Assembly (NCBI RefSeq): GCF_001723175.1
Contig: NC_064651.1
Span: forward strand, 4,402,001 to 4,466,000
From: Penicillium oxalicum
Taxonomy: Eukaryota > Ascomycota > Eurotiomycetes > Eurotiales > Aspergillaceae
Direction of reading: 5' to 3'
DNA length: 64,000 nt
Shown here: in pieces, positions 35,599-48,472 of the stretch
Layout: every line of letters begins with the position of its first letter
Numbering within the stretch: the first letter of the stretch is position 1
Notes under the pieces: model-generated
Databases searched by the model: none
What the model was told of the DNA's origin: nothing
Seen by the model: only the letters and a program-made list of their open reading frames with translations
Translations under genes and position numbers: made by a program

Positions 35599-35892
35599 CA
35601 CGGTACTAAATCCATCACTAGCGACATGAATCATTACTTCAAGTTCGTTCAAAGCCTTCGAAACAACGAGCTTTTGGTTTATTTCAAGGCCTTCCGTGAA
35701 CTGGCTCAGATCTACTTGATTGATCCATCTGACGCCAAAGAACTGGCAACCATCATTGCCGACGCCGATCGGTTTCACGGCATCTGGCGGGTGGAGGAAG
35801 TCTTGGAATTTGCGGAGCGCCGAGTGGACTGGTATCAGGTCAAAGGAGATGTAGAGCGAGCCATGTACGGCGCCAATTGTAGCATGATGTAA
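33046..35892 (+). CDS. rcy1: Recyclin-1, F-box and Sec10-like exocyst-related protein
   Basis: Three exons, 33046-33154, 33216-35505 and 35622-35892, give 889 residues. The F-box lies near residues 37-75 (EIMTSILDYLDPVDLIRAAR, then LLHEMAYDDTRW). A long helical Sec10-like region follows (ARQQYGRIHGALAPFYSDIA, then FEPHIDLYLAEELDFFRKGC and RLLGHRHVIVGFDKAVDHLS). Recyclins act in endosome-to-plasma-membrane recycling and in SCF-linked turnover; fission yeast Pof6 is the counterpart. The protein ends in CSMM, a CaaX-like prenylation box, as yeast Rcy1 also ends in a CaaX box, so farnesylation and membrane attachment are likely. Exon 1 (MSSGKKSMRPAQARRD) joins EIMTS in frame over a GTACGT/TTTAG intron. 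The second intron has a (CT)n tract. A region around residues 480-540 is low-complexity (GNKATNGGPATGPEVNGA). Confidence 0.92.
35554..35595 (+). repeat. (CT)n microsatellite inside rcy1 intron 2
   Basis: A pure CT dinucleotide run of about 42 bases. It forms an extended pyrimidine tract in the 116-base intron, ending about 26 bases before the acceptor. It is expected to vary in length between strains. Confidence 0.9.
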
Positions 35893-36964
35893 CTGTAGAT
35901 ATTTCCCAAAGATACCCCTCCCGGCCCCGGGCATTGCATAGCGGTCAGTTAGATTGAGTTTCAGCCATTTCATGAGCAAGATTCGATGCAAGTATTCTCG
36001 TCCTCTCCAACTCCTCCAGCGTGCCTCTGCACTGCAGAGAAAACTCGCAGTACACAACAGTCAGGAGTGTCTGCTAAGGCTCCCCGCATAAGATTTTGGC
36101 CGAGCTTCTTCATCAAGGTGGGGGAGGTGTTTGTTGATGATGGACAATCATTCCCATGGTAGACTTGGCCATGGAAAGGTGTAACTGAGAGGCATGAAGC
36201 CACTTCTGAAAAATCAGATATCTGGGCATACGAATATCACGGACTTACCAAGAAGGAAAATAAAGTAATCAAGTGAGATCTAATTCACATGGTGCCCACT
36301 TCCCCAACTGGAATCATTTCTAAGCAGGAAAGGCTACACCTGACGTCAGAGCGGATGTGTGGTGGCTGCACTAGAACGTCTTCGAACGGAGTTATTCTTG
36401 ACCAAGTAGTCCGACTTGAGTGAAAGCAAAGCACTACCGTATCTGCCGGCCATCTTCAGCTCCACCGATTTGACAAAGTAAGTGAATTCAATCTCTCTGC
36501 ATCACATTCCAGCTGGACGGGCAAGGAACCATTGATCGTCGCCATGTGGTGTGAGGAATGCGGCCGATTCTCGGGTGAACAGTACCAAAGATCGAAAGAT
36601 CTCCGTACCAAACTCTGGGCAATCCAATTGTGCAAGAAACTACGTTTTCTGGACGTTAAAATCTTGAATCCTGTAGAAAATGCTGACATGTGCCTTGGAT
36701 AAACTAGCTCTACAGGCGACTGGCCGCTAGAATCTTTGGATCAACGCTACTGTTGTTTCTTGGGCCTTCGATCAGGCTGCTAAATCCCGCCAATTTGCCA
36801 GGATTGGAATCACGTCTAAAACCAGACTAGCCCACCTGCCAATGGTCCTGGAACTGTTCTGAGAAAATAATAATCGTAGAGCCTTGACCAAGTGTGGAAA
36901 ATACATCCACAGTTCGAAGCTCTCTTTTCTCGTGGAAACATACGCACAGCCACCTGAGCGAAAG
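35893..36964. other. 1.07 kb intergenic region
   Basis: Only short reading frames are present between rcy1 and the CAP-domain gene. No RNA gene or repeat was recognised. Confidence 0.5.
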
Positions 36965-37874
36965 ATGATTCCGACTTTGAGAAATTGGAGATGTCGGACT
37001 CTGCTCCAGCTTTTGGTCCTCACCTGTCATATCTTGACAGATGTCATGGCCGAAGTCAACACCGTCACCGTCTACAACACAGTGCAACGGACGACAGTTG
37101 CGGAGGCGACCCCGACGGCCCCGAAGCCCGCATCCTATACATCGCTCGAGGTCTTCCATGACACGATGCTGCGAGTGACCAATGATTTTCGAAAATTGCA
37201 TGAAGCGAAACCTTTGACTTGGAATGATGAACTGGCGGAATACTCTCGCAAGTGGGCGGAAGGTTGCTTGTGGAAACACTCGGTACGTAAGAGGGTTGCT
37301 TGCTGATTGAGACTCGTCGAGTCGGTACTGATTCGACCCCATCGTCCAGGATGGGCCCTATGGCGAGAATCTGGCATTTGGCTATCCGAATGCTTCAGCT
37401 GCGGTGGATGCATGGGCCGATGAGGTCAAATACTACAATTTTAAGAAGCCCACGGGTTTCACCGAGGAGACCGGCCACTTCACGCAGCTCGTGTGGCAGT
37501 CTACCACGGAGGTGGGATGCGCAGCCGTCAATTGCGGATATGGCAAGGACAAGAGATCTGTTCAGAGGGGTAAGATCGATAGTCGGGCAGAGCGACTCCT
37601 GCCGCGAGACGATGAGGGTGATACGCGGGCGCAAGGGTGGTTCGTAGTGTGTGAATACAAACCCCCGGGCAACATTGTGGGCGAGGACGACAAATACTTC
37701 AAGGAAAATGTCAAGCCAGCGAATCAGTCGTCGGCAAGCGCATCAACAACTGCTTCCGACAGCCAAGCTACAGGTGGCACTATGGCAAAGGCTGCAGGGA
37801 GCCCGAGATCCTGGATTTGGACTACGTTGGTGGCTTGGACTGTAATCGTCGTGGGGATGAGCCTCTACAGCTGA
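36965..37874 (+). CDS. Secreted CAP/SCP/PR-1 family protein, probably GPI-anchored
   Basis: Two exons, 36965-37282 and 37350-37874, give 280 residues. The N terminus has a signal peptide (LLQLLVLTCHILTDVMA, about residues 13-29). The CAP domain (about 65-230) shows FHDTMLRVTNDFRKLH, LTWNDELAEYSRKWAEGCLW, GENLAFGYPN, GHFTQLVWQSTTEVGCAAVN and WFVVCEYKPPGN. These include the CAP signature boxes with the two His and Glu positions of the conserved cavity. A Ser/Thr-rich stalk follows (NQSSASASTTASDS), then a hydrophobic tail (WIWTTLVAWTVIVVGMSL), which suggests a GPI anchor to membrane or wall. Yeast Pry proteins of this family bind and export sterols; whether this one does is not known. The intron has GTACGT and CCAG borders. 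An in-frame ATG at 36884 would place the signal peptide internally, so 36965 was chosen. Confidence 0.88.
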
Positions 37875-38216
37875 TTCCCAGGAGATGCAGCTACCCTGAT
37901 CAAGACTAGAAAGAACAGAAAAAGAAAGTCCAAGACAGATCACAAACTTTGTTGCGTTCGTAGGCATTCCTCATACTTTATCCACATTGCACATCAAGAG
38001 CTTGTGTCGGACATGCAGCTCAACCGAATTGATTTTTGAGAGCCCCCGATCATCAGCACAAAACCACGGCTGGATCATGAAAAAACAAACATGGGGCACG
38101 TAGAAAAGCCGGGCCCCAAAGGCATTGGACGCCGGTGAGAACAGAGAGAAAGGAAATCGAAAAGAGACACATTAGTTGCGAGAAAGAGATGCAGAGGGAC
38201 GAAAGAGTTGGATTCA
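37875..38216. other. Convergent 3' intergenic region
   Basis: About 340 bases between the ends of the convergent CAP-protein and eIF3b genes, probably 3' untranslated sequence of both. Nothing else is recognised. Confidence 0.5.
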
Positions 38217-40669
38217 TCAACCGATGACCTCTTCGGTCTCCTCCACAATCTCCTCGACAATCTCCTCCACCACGGTGTCGCCCTCCTGCTGGTTGACAGC
38301 AACGGCATCCTTGGCCCGCTTGGGGGAGTCGGCGTCCTCGGGCAAGCCGAATGCCTCGCGCTCCTCGGCCTGGATCTCCTTCTCCCGACGCATCCAAGCA
38401 AGCCACTCGCTGAGCACACGCTTGCGTTGCTCGACCACGGCAGTGTTGGCAATGTCGACAGCAAATCGGTCCTCCTCGTCGAATTCTTTCGAGTATTCGC
38501 GCAGATTCTTGCGGACCTGCTTCTGCTCCTCCTTGCTGAGGAGGGTGGGGGGACGTGGGCGCCAGAGGAATTGCTTGAACTTCTCGGTGGGGTTTTCGGA
38601 CAGGGTCTGGCCGGCAAAGGTGTGCAAGTTCCAACCGTTTTCCATCTGCATAGAGTATGTTAGTTCTAGTCGCATCGTGAGGAAACGTAATATGAGGCAA
38701 TCTTACCGAGTGAGTCCACACACTAGCACTGCTGACCACGTAACGACCTGTGGGGTCCCACTCAATGTCGGTAACACCGTAGTGCTCGTTGGTCTTCATC
38801 AATTGAAGGTTGGCGGCCAGATCCTTCTCAGCCTCATTCTTCTCGCCCTCGAAGTCCATGTCCCAGAAGTCAAGATCGAAGTTGGTCTGAGAGTGGACAG
38901 TGGCAACAACCACGAAACGACCCTTAGGGGACCAGTAGATACCGTTGCTGGTCTTCTTCTCAATGGTGCGGACGAGCTTGAAGTTGCCCGCTGTGTTGCC
39001 CTTCTTCTCGGGGGCGAAGAAAGAGACAGCAGTCTTGGGAAGGACTGCAGCACCGGTGGGGGCCTCGCCGTTTGTGATGACGACGAAACGAGACCCATTA
39101 GGCTCCCAGGAGAAGTTGATGACGGTATCCTTCAAGCTATCCACAACCTCGACTGGCACACCCTTCTCACGAACACGGAAGATCTCCAAGTTGGTAGCCA
39201 TAGACTTCTTAGACTTGGAGTGACGGTCGACCTTGACGCACACGTACGCACCCTGGGATTGCCAGTGCAGCTTGACGTCAGAAACGTTGAAGAGGTTACG
39301 GGTGCGCACAATCTCCTTGGAGGGAACGCTCATCATGGCGACACGGGCAGGGTTGCTGCCAATCTCAGGTGTCCAGAAGCAAAGAAGCTGTTCATATTGC
39401 TTCACACCTTCACGGGTCACGGTAGCAGGTGACCACTCAAAGTCATTGACACCCTCGACCTTCACTGACGTTCGGCCGAGCAGGTTCATATTGGGCACCT
39501 CATAGATTGAAATGGATTGGCCCTGGAGCATGCGCGCAACATACTTCTCATCAGCAGACCACTTGAAAGCTGGCCACTGCACCTTCTTCTTCGGCTGAAC
39601 GTCACCCTCAACTGCGGGACCACCGGCCAGATCATGGGAGACGAATGAGCGGAGAGGCTTGCCGGACTCAATATCCCACACAATGATGTTCTTTCCATCC
39701 TCCTCGAAGGTCAGAATGGGCTGACCCTCCTCAACCTGGATCGGGCGTGAGGACCATGTTGTGAGATAGCCCTCGAGCGGAGAGAATTCAACGAGTTGTA
39801 CGAATGGGTGGGGGAACTGTTTCTGCTTGGAGAAGGAGGCACCACCCCAGAGCTGGACACCCTGAGGATGGACGGAGGCGAGGAAGGTACCCTTGGGGGA
39901 CCACTGAACGAAGAGTTGTGTCCAGTGGGCGCGGTCGACCACATTCTCGGGTGGGTTGGACTTGTTGTTCCAGAAAACGCCGACCTTGTCACCGCGGTAC
40001 AGGGCGAACTGATCACGGGCGTTAGCATCGGCCATCCAGGAGCGAAGGTGCTCCTTCTCCTTGAACGGCTCCAGCTCGGGAGCATGGTATTCCTCCTCAA
40101 TGCGACCTTCCCGACCATATCGCTCAATATCCATGAGCTTGTTGACGGCAAGAGTGTGCTTCTTATCGAGAGGGACACCGTGCAGCTGCTTGACAGCGGC
40201 CAGGGCCTGTTCGGGCGTCTCGAACTCAACAAAGGCGAATCTAAAAATAACAATCACAACCTAGTCAATCATCTCATCCCCCTCAACGAAGTCGTCTTGA
40301 GATCCATTTTGCTGGTACGCACCCTTCAGACATGCCCTTGTCGTTGAGCGGCATGAAAACAGCATCCTCGGAGGTGTGACCCACGGTGTTGAGTTTTCTC
40401 AACAAGAACTTGACGAGTTTCTGGCGGCTATCCTCGGGCACAACAGGGAGGCCATCGACGACGACAAAAGTATCCAAACCCTCCTCCATCTTGACCTCGA
40501 ACTGCTCCTTGAGGTCTGCCGGGTACACTCATTGTTAGGAGAGGGGTACACGCCACAAAACGGTCGGGGTTTTTGACCATGGGGGCTAGAACATACCAGA
40601 GAAGTCAATCTCCTCTTCCTCCTCCTCGTGGAAATCCTGCTCGGACAGTGTATCGAAGCTGGGCGCCAT
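38217..40669 (-). CDS. prt1: Translation initiation factor eIF3 subunit b (Prt1)
   Basis: Four exons on the minus strand, 40597-40669, 40323-40515, 38707-40240 and 38217-38645, give 742 residues, close to yeast Prt1 (763). eIF3b is the scaffold subunit of eIF3, linking subunits a, g and i and touching the 40S subunit. The N terminus is acidic ([14 protein letters not shown]). An RRM follows at about 40-125 ([40 protein letters not shown]). Then come the beta-propeller blocks: [60 protein letters not shown] and [20 protein letters not shown]. The last exon has [15 protein letters not shown] and the eIF3i/g-binding tail LLWRPRPP-like [15 protein letters not shown]. The C terminus is Glu/Val-rich. 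All introns keep phase. It shares a 345-base divergent promoter with msh4. Confidence 0.97.
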
Positions 40670-41014
40670 GATTGCGTGACTGGAGGCGACAGCCGTGATG
40701 GATCAAATCGGATTTGCGGACTTGATTGTGAGGATTTTCGGCCAGAAACAAAACTGGCCGCCAAGCGGGTTCTTTGTGCGGCGCGGACTTTGCTGACTCA
40801 GCTGTGAAGAGCCCGCCCGACGGCAGCAGGCTGTGGTGGGTCGCTCCTTCCTTTTTTGTACATACTCGAAGTATACCAACATGGCAAAGCCGATTGTGTG
40901 GTCTCTGATCCCATCTGCTTCTTCCAACAACCAGCATAAATTCCTGCCATAGAACTTCCGTCCTAAGTTTTCTCTGAAAGTAGCTCAAATTGTGGAGCCC
41001 AAAGGAGGAGTGAC
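40670..41014. promoter_or_regulatory. Shared divergent promoter prt1 / msh4
   Basis: Only 345 bases separate the start codons of a constitutive translation factor gene and a meiotic gene on opposite strands. No specific element was recognised. Confidence 0.5.
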
Positions 41015-43921
41015 ATGGCTACCACATCTCGGCAGTTAGCATTTGACTCTTTTGTTCCACTCACAGTCAGGGACAGCACACGGCGGGCTGGAACAAGACG
41101 GGCAACGACCACGGCCACAAGCATTGCCTCTCAAGACATTATCTGTGCCTTAAGCGAGTCACGAGGAGTCTCGTCAATCGTGGGAATCGCCTTTGTGAAC
41201 CTTGCGACAGCTGAAGCTGTCCTGTGCCAGATATGCGACAGTCAAACATTTGTCAAAACCATCACCAAAATAGGAATTTTCGAGCCGAGCGAGGTTTTAT
41301 TCATGCGTACAGCGCAAGAGACAAAACTTCGCTATATCATTGAAGAAAATCTTCCTGGTCCAGTGCTCACGTTCGTCGATCGCAGGTGCTGGTCTGACAA
41401 AGCCGGTCTGGAGTATCTTGAACGTCTTGGATTCCCAGACGAAGCAGAATCTCTCCAAACCACGCTAGAGCGCAACTACTTTGCAGCATGCAGTTTTGCA
41501 GCGGTTTGTCTGACCAGGTTTCAGAGCTGCTTTATCGGGATGTTAATCAAGTCCAGGCTATGAGGTACATTGAGATCGAACTCGAGAGGACTTTTGCAGC
41601 CCGATCCTTACGCATCAGATTTGAGCCCTGTGAAGGATCAATGGTCATAGATCTGACCACTATCGTCTCACTTGAATTGATTCAAAACCGACAGGATGTC
41701 AAATCAAAAGATTGTTTGTTTGGGTTGCTGAATGCAACTACAACACCGATGGGGGCCAGGTTGCTTCGAGCCAATGTTCTTCAACCCTCTACTGAACGTG
41801 TCAAGTTGACTGCAAGATACAACGCGGTAGAGGATTTATCGACCAAACAAGATATGTTTGTTTCCGTGCGCCAAGCCTTGAAAGGCTTCGTGGATGCAGA
41901 CAAAGTGTTGACATCGGTAAGAGCTCCAGTTCGAGATGATACCTCGTTCAGTTGACCGACTCACTTTCGTAGATAATCCTTGTACCAGTCAAGCGTACGG
42001 TGCAGTATATCGAGCAATCGGTCAACTATGTGATCATGCTCAAGACATATGTCTCCGCAATAAAGAAGGTTTACCTGGCACTTGGGCCGGCTCAGAGCGA
42101 GATCCTCACCACTATTCGAGAGGTCAGTCTGCACGAGTAGGAAGGGGTGAGAGGGTACTTGGATCTCATAGTTTGGATCATGCTAGCTGTGTCATCCTGC
42201 TGGTCACCGCGCTGTCGAAGAGCTGATCGCGAAAACATTAAACGAGAATGTTGCGTATCAAAACAAGCCTCTGGACCTGCGGAACCAGAGAATTTACTGT
42301 GTGAAGGTAAAGTTTTGAAAGCGACCCAGCGCCCTTATCCTAATAGAACGGCTCGCCCTGACTACATGCAATAGACAGGCGTCAGCAGTCTATTGGATGT
42401 TGCGAGACAGATTTACAAAGAAGCCAACGCTGATGCAGCGGAGCTAGTCGCCCAACTGGGGGGTCGGGAACGTCATATATCCCCTGAAAGAAGTCCTGCT
42501 AACTTTGTGTAGAAAACTTTGACATGCTTCTGGACCTGAAGTATGACAACGCTCGCCAATACTACGTCAGTCTTCCAGCGGGAAGAATCGAACCTCTACC
42601 CGATGTCTTCATCAATGTTTATCGCAAGAAGAACCGCATTGAATGTCAGACATTAGACCTGGTGAAACTCAATCAAAAGATTGCCGATGCCCACAGTGAG
42701 GTAATAAGTCTGAGCGACCAGACGATCCAAGGACTACTCCATGACGTATGTGCTGAGGTGGCAAGTCTTTTTCGCATCAGCGAGGCAATAGCGATGTTAG
42801 ATATGCTGGCATCCTTTGCGCAGATTGCAACAAGCTATGGGTACATCCGCCCTGAGTTGACAGCAACCCTAACCATCAAAGCTGGTCGGCATCCTATTCG
42901 TGAACGTATTCATTCCAGCGCCTTCGTTCCCAACGATGCTTGTGCCACTCCTCAAAGCCGTTTTCAAATCATCACCGGTTGTAACATGAGTGGGAAATCA
43001 ACGTATATCCGATCAATTGCGCTGATGACTGTTATGGCGCAAGTGGGATCTTTTGTACCGGCACAGTACGCGTCTTTCCCAATCACACGTCAACTGTTTG
43101 CGCGGATGGCCACCAGCGACGATGTTGATGCCAATGTCTCCACATTTGCGGCGGAAATGCGCGAAATGGCCTTCATCCTTCGACACATCCAGCCATGTGC
43201 AATGGTAGTAGTGGATGAGCTTGGGCGCGGCACAAGCACGACGGACGGTCTCGCGATTGCTCTCGCTCTTAGTGAAGCGCTCCTGGCCTGCAATGCTTGG
43301 GTCTGGTTTGCGACCCACTTTCACGATCTTGCCCGTATTCTGTCTGAGAGGAACGGCGTGATCAATCTTCATCTGGTCGCCGACATCACTCCGTATGCAA
43401 GCAAGATGACTATGTTGTACCAGATTGCCGAAGGGCCGGTTCCGGATCGAAGGTACGGTCTCGAGCTGGCTAAGTTGACAGATTTACCACAAAAAGTATT
43501 GGAGACGGCCAGTCGAATCTCACAGTCAATGAATCGACTCACTGAGCGCAGAAGTAGTACTTCACGAGCGGTTACCTTGGCGCGAAAACGAAAATTGCTT
43601 CTCGGTCTACGGGAAGAACTCATCATGGCTCACAATGGGACAATGGATGATGCATCTCTTCGTCAGTATCTCATGAAACTCCAACGTGACTTCATCTTGC
43701 AGATGTCACGTCTTGAGCAGGAGACGCAATCACAAATTTATGATGAAAGTGGCATGCCCGAGGGAGGTATCGTTGAAGAACACACCTGCGGGCAGTCTGC
43801 GGTTGGGGAAGCTCAGTCAGGCAAGCCATTAGACGAAGATCGAGCGGCGATCACTTCTTCCGGCTCCTTGCTCCTCGACTCTGAAATCGAGTCTGGATCC
43901 GAGAGTCCCAAACTGATATGA
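41015..43921 (+). CDS. msh4: Meiotic MutS homologue Msh4
   Basis: Six exons, 41015-41503, 41557-41916, 41973-42122, 42187-42306, 42375-42462 and 42513-43921, give 871 residues, close to yeast Msh4 (878). Msh4 pairs with Msh5 to stabilise Holliday junction intermediates and promote meiotic crossovers; it lacks the mismatch-reading MutS domain I, and the N terminus here starts directly with the later domains (DIICALSESRGVSSIVGIAF). Core blocks are SLELIQNRQDVKSKDCLFGL, LNATTTPMGARLLR, and DLRNQR. The ATPase has Walker A GCNMSGKSTYIRS near residue 558, Walker B VVVDELGRGTSTTDGLAIAL near 634, and WFATHFHDLARI. The five introns all restore the family frame. No inactivating change is seen, which is consistent with a preserved sexual cycle or recent loss of one. 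Confidence 0.95.
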
Positions 43922-44926
43922 ACCGGCTAACAGATCTGGTCTTGATTGCCTCCCTGACGCGACCTTTACACGTCCCTTGTGCGCTGATGGCGCACCCAAA
44001 AGGAAATTGGGCATCCCTACGCTGTTGCAACATTGCTGGCACCACATTTTTTGTCTTCATTTCTTGTTATCCTAACATGAATTGCGTCTCGGAGGTCCCC
44101 CCGTCTCGGACAGGTGAGTTCCATCAATGTAATAGCTTGCAGGATCAAAGTAGTGATATCTCATAAAATTCTGGGCATTCTACCCACTTCTATTAGGGCA
44201 TGCTTTCGTCGTCCTTGGGGCATGAGTACTCGCTTAATGAAAGACAAACTGGAGATTTCTAAATATGTGTTACAGAATTCTTTTCAAGGATTTTACCTCT
44301 ATTCATTTCTCCTGCTTGCTGGCAAAATCGCAAGAAGACAGACATACGACATCCACGTAGAACACGAAGTGGTCTCCTTGGTAAAGTCTTGTCTATTCGG
44401 TGGAAGTCCGTACGGCGGATAGATTTTTCTAGTAACCTCTACGTAGAATGGTACCTATTTACCTCCATAGACCCACAGGCCCTTCCATTCCCATACGGGG
44501 GGAAGGGGGGGGGGGCTTTGGATAGGTCTCACCCTCCAACTTAAGGCTAACATGTTGAGCTGTTCACACATCCATGTAGGTTCCTATGTATGGAACTGAA
44601 ATGGATGGAAAGCATTAGTCCTCTCCAAACAGAGACACCATACTGCCTCTGAGTGGAATGGAATGCATTCGATACCGTCCGCGGTAGAATTGGAGAAGCT
44701 TGGCTGGCAAAAGAAATTACGGGAAGGAGTGGGACGTCAAGCGTGCGGTCGAATTCTTTGGGTAGACTATCAACGCATGGTGTATTACAACCTTATCAAG
44801 TCTACTCTACCTGGTAAATTTCCAACTCGCTTTTGACTATTCGAAACACGACGGCTTCTCCTGTCTTAGTCATGCATCTATTGAACGCTCACTAATTCAT
44901 CGAAATCAAAAAGAAGACCAAGCTGG
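43922..44926. other. 1.0 kb convergent intergenic region
   Basis: No coding sequence is supported between msh4 and the Hel2-type gene. An 11-base G run occurs at about 44505-44515. Confidence 0.5.
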
Positions 44927-47448
44927 TCATCCAAAGTGGAAGAGAGTTTGCTTGCCCTTCTTCTTTTTGCCCTTTTTCCCATCGCTAGGCTCGTCGTCCA
45001 TATCGTCCATTAGCTCGGCCGGAGAAGCTCCACCCGAGGATGGATTGGACCCCCAGGCGTTGGCTGGTGCAGCCTTTCGCTCATCCCATCTGACGTACCC
45101 ACGAGTCTTGCCCGGCATCAGCACGTTTGGTTTCGCCGCCACGGGCAGGGCAGGGAATGCATCCGCACCGGTACTGGGTCGAGCTGAATTGCTCGATGTA
45201 GCTTGAGAGGAGCGGGGGGCCGGAGTTGTGTAGGAAGGGCGACTGATTGAAGGTGATGGCGCGGCAGCAGCCCAGGGAGTAGAGGAAGCAGTGTTGTTGC
45301 GACGAGACGAGGCCCCGACTGCTGCAGAGAGAGGAGGGAAAGGGTTGGCTGAGGATGATGATATGGCACCACTGCGGCCGACAGCGGAGCGTGAAGATTG
45401 CGCCGTGGACGATTTTAATCGCAAAACTCGACTGCCACCTGTGCTCACAGTGCCTGGGGACATACCGGGTAATAAGCCCCCGGGGCCTGGTAGCGCAGGG
45501 TAATCCTCATTGATAGCTCGCCAGTCATTCCAGGCTTGGAGGAGACTGGTCCGCTTGCTCTCGTCTTCATAGATGTCGGCAAGCTCTTTGATGAGCTTTC
45601 CCAGCTCAGAGCTTGATGTGTCAAAGAGAGAAAAGAAGGCGTCGATGAGCTCTGTCGCACCAATTGAGGCTGCCCGATAGTCAGAGACTCTCTTCCGGAA
45701 CTCAGCCAACTTGGTGGCATCATTGTGCAAAAGATTTGAGGCTCGCTCAACGACGGCGGCATGTCGCAGACGACGAGCTTGATCTTGCGGACTCAATGGT
45801 TCAGAGGTCGCTGCAATACTGAGACTCTCTAGCTCAGCCGTGGGAGGTGGACGAGATCTCGCAGCCGAGTTGGGTGTGGCTGCGGCAGATCGGGCAGGTG
45901 CTTGCACCGTTTGCGTCTCATTCCTACTAAGCTGTCCACCAAAGCTGCGTGTCGTGACTGACTGGGCGCTCTGGATGGCTTGTTGCCTTTGAAAGGCCTG
46001 CTCCGCGCGCCCTAGCGGCTGTGCACTTGAGACTGGCAAGGGCTCGGCGTTTGGATCCCGGCCACGACCAGCTCCTCGTCGTTGACGCTGGGGTTGGTAT
46101 GGGCTTCGAATGTCAAATTCCGCGAGATCCACCATTCGTGCATCGCGACGAAGATCCTTGGAAACTCCGTTAGGATGAGCCTCGAGCTGATGCGCTTTGA
46201 GGTCCATCTGAGACTCAAAGACCATGAACTTCTTCTCCAAACACTCCTTGTCAAGACACAGGAAGTGATCTTTTTGGAAATGAGCCTCCAAAGCGTTGTA
46301 GTCAATGTAGTACTGTTGCTGACGATGGGACGCTCGCCGGTCGCAAATGTGGCACCGCTCGTGCTTGTCGCGGCAGTGGGTGTAGAGCTCGTCGTCCCCG
46401 TAGAATCGGATCCGACAGAATCCACACTCGGGATGACCTTTGAAGCCACTCTGATCAATGGATCCAGGCTTGTGATCGCCATGTCTTTCATGCTTTCGCA
46501 ACTCGGCCACAGTGAAAAGAGTATGTTCGTGTGTGAACACTTTCTTGTTTCGTGTGCAAAGGTCACTAAAGAGCGTTGAGTTAGTCGCAAAATCTTGCAA
46601 GGCTAGCTTTGACGCTCTTGATGCGCCTTTGAAAAGCAAGTTTGGAACAATATCCCCCCCTTGAAATCTGAGGACTTACCACATCACTTTCCCGTGCTTG
46701 CTCTTCACATGACGGTGTAGATCTGGCCAACCAAGACAGGCGACATCGCAGTCTTTGTCAGGGCAATTGTATCTAAGTAGCAAGACCGTGTCCTCAAAGA
46801 TCTCATCTTTCTCATATCGAATTCCCAAGTTTTCATCTGTTCGAGCAAAGTCGTTTTGGTCAAACTCTTCAAAGCGGCGCAGGGGGTCATCGGTAAAGAT
46901 AACAAAGGCAGATTCAGTCTACATACAAGAATTAGGTTAGAGCAGTTCGCGACAATTTTTTCAGAACAGGGTCGTCGACAAGGAAATCCAGCACTTACTC
47001 GACAATGCGCACAGCCTTTGTTCTTGTACAGGGCGCGAAGGCGGAGCGCACAGATGTGACATGTACGGTGGTTGCAGGGCGACACTGATGTGTGCTCGAC
47101 AGTTGACGCACAAATAAAACAGATCTCACCATCATCGGCGTCATCGGTAGCGGTAGGGACCTCTTTCACGTCATTGACCATCGCAGTTGGCGTAGGTTGA
47201 GGTTCAGGCTTGTCAACCCCATTTTGGTGCTGGTCTTTGCTCTGGCTTGCGGAGCCTCCTCGTCCGCGCCCCCCGCGACCTCCTCGTGCACCGCGACCAC
47301 GGGCTTTGCCGCCTCGCCCTGCGCCATCTGCAGTGTCGTGGGGTTCATCAGTGCGAGCTGGGGGATAGGTCCCTCCGCGGCCACGACGACGGCCACTCCC
47401 ACGGCCGCCCGAGGCTGTGGATGGGGCAGTTGAGATACTATCAGCCAT
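44927..47448 (-). CDS. hel2: RING and C2H2 zinc-finger E3 ubiquitin ligase, Hel2/ZNF598 family
   Basis: Three exons on the minus strand, 46999-47448, 46680-46918 and 44927-46565, give 775 residues. Hel2/ZNF598 senses collided ribosomes and ubiquitinates small-subunit proteins to start ribosome-associated quality control. An RGG-rich N terminus (about 14-70) precedes the RING finger near 109-150 (CFICASTVEH, SPCNHRTCHICALRLR, KGCAHCR). Next come the family block FVIFTDDPLRRFEEFDQNDF and a series of C2H2-like fingers: CPDKDCDVACLGWPDLHRHV, HERHGDHKPGS, GHPECGFCRIRFYGDDELYT, CHICDRRASHRQQQYYIDYN and CLDKECLEKKFMVFESQMDL. The C terminus is low-complexity and ends in a Lys-rich tail (GKKGKKKKGKQTLFHFG). 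Both introns keep frame (donors GTAAGT; acceptors GTAG and TTTAG). Confidence 0.94.
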
Positions 47449-48472
47449 AACGAGGAGCCACGCACTTCAGGTCAAAGCTGTGGACCCTAATTTTGCAGAA
47501 CAGGTGAGCACTGCACAGATTGGAAATCCAGACAAAACTTGGTGGGGGAGGGAGACGGGGGAAATTCCACTGTCCGCGGCGGCCGCAATCTGGCTGACTG
47601 ATCATCGCCGCGGCACAGCACAGCGCCTGCACTTGAAAAGCCTATATGCATGTTGATAAGAAGTCACGCCCATATACATTGTCTGTGGCTGTTTGGAGAT
47701 ACCAATTCTGCAGGAAAAGTAACTTGCTGGAATTTATAGTTGCAAGTGTGAGTTGATTCATGAAGAGGGTTATCTGTCCCACCACATGACGAGTACCTTG
47801 GGCTCAGTAGGTACCTTAAGCGAGTCAAACAGATCCCGGTAGGACACTCTATAGATGTGCTGGTTCAATGCATAGATACTTCTGCCTCAGACTTGAGAAT
47901 TGTAGTCCAAGTCGACTGAGGATAACGAACCTGATCAATTCAAGTAATGCAATAACCGATATTGAAACACCACAACGAATGGTGATGCTGGATGACTTTT
48001 ACAGGCAGCTTACCACGATCATTCCAGGGGCAGCACTGACCCATCACTGACTGAATTTAGATCTACCATGCCAGATGCAAAGGTGGAAGCGCATGAGTCG
48101 ATACGTTGCCTCTACAAAACCCATTGCCTGCGTAGACCAAGTCTTATGTTAAACCTGCTGGAGAACATCTAATTGTAAAATTTTCATTTCTCGACAGCTG
48201 CACCAACTCCCGCTGGATGTGAACACGAGTGAGGATAAGACAGAAAAGAGTCGGACTGCAGGAACTACTGAAGCGCCAGAACGTGAGTCGAAGGATGTAA
48301 CAACAAGTGAGCTTGCCAGGCCGGCATCCCTATGCAAGATGAATCACAAAAAATAAAAAATAAAAAACAAACGAGCGAATGTACGGTAGACTGAGGAGAG
48401 TCATAGGAAGTCAAGTCCACTGCCGACAAGATGTGCAGTAGGAGTCGTCAGAGCCATGTACATCTCGGGGTC
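47449..48472. other. 1.0 kb intergenic region, hel2 promoter
   Basis: This contains the hel2 promoter and the 3' flank of the SWIB gene. Only short reading frames without domains are present. Confidence 0.5.

Noticed and set aside
38176..39432. A 418-codon plus-strand open frame
   Set aside because: It is antisense to eIF3b, whose minus-strand protein is fully conserved. The frame stays open because of codon bias and has no domain.
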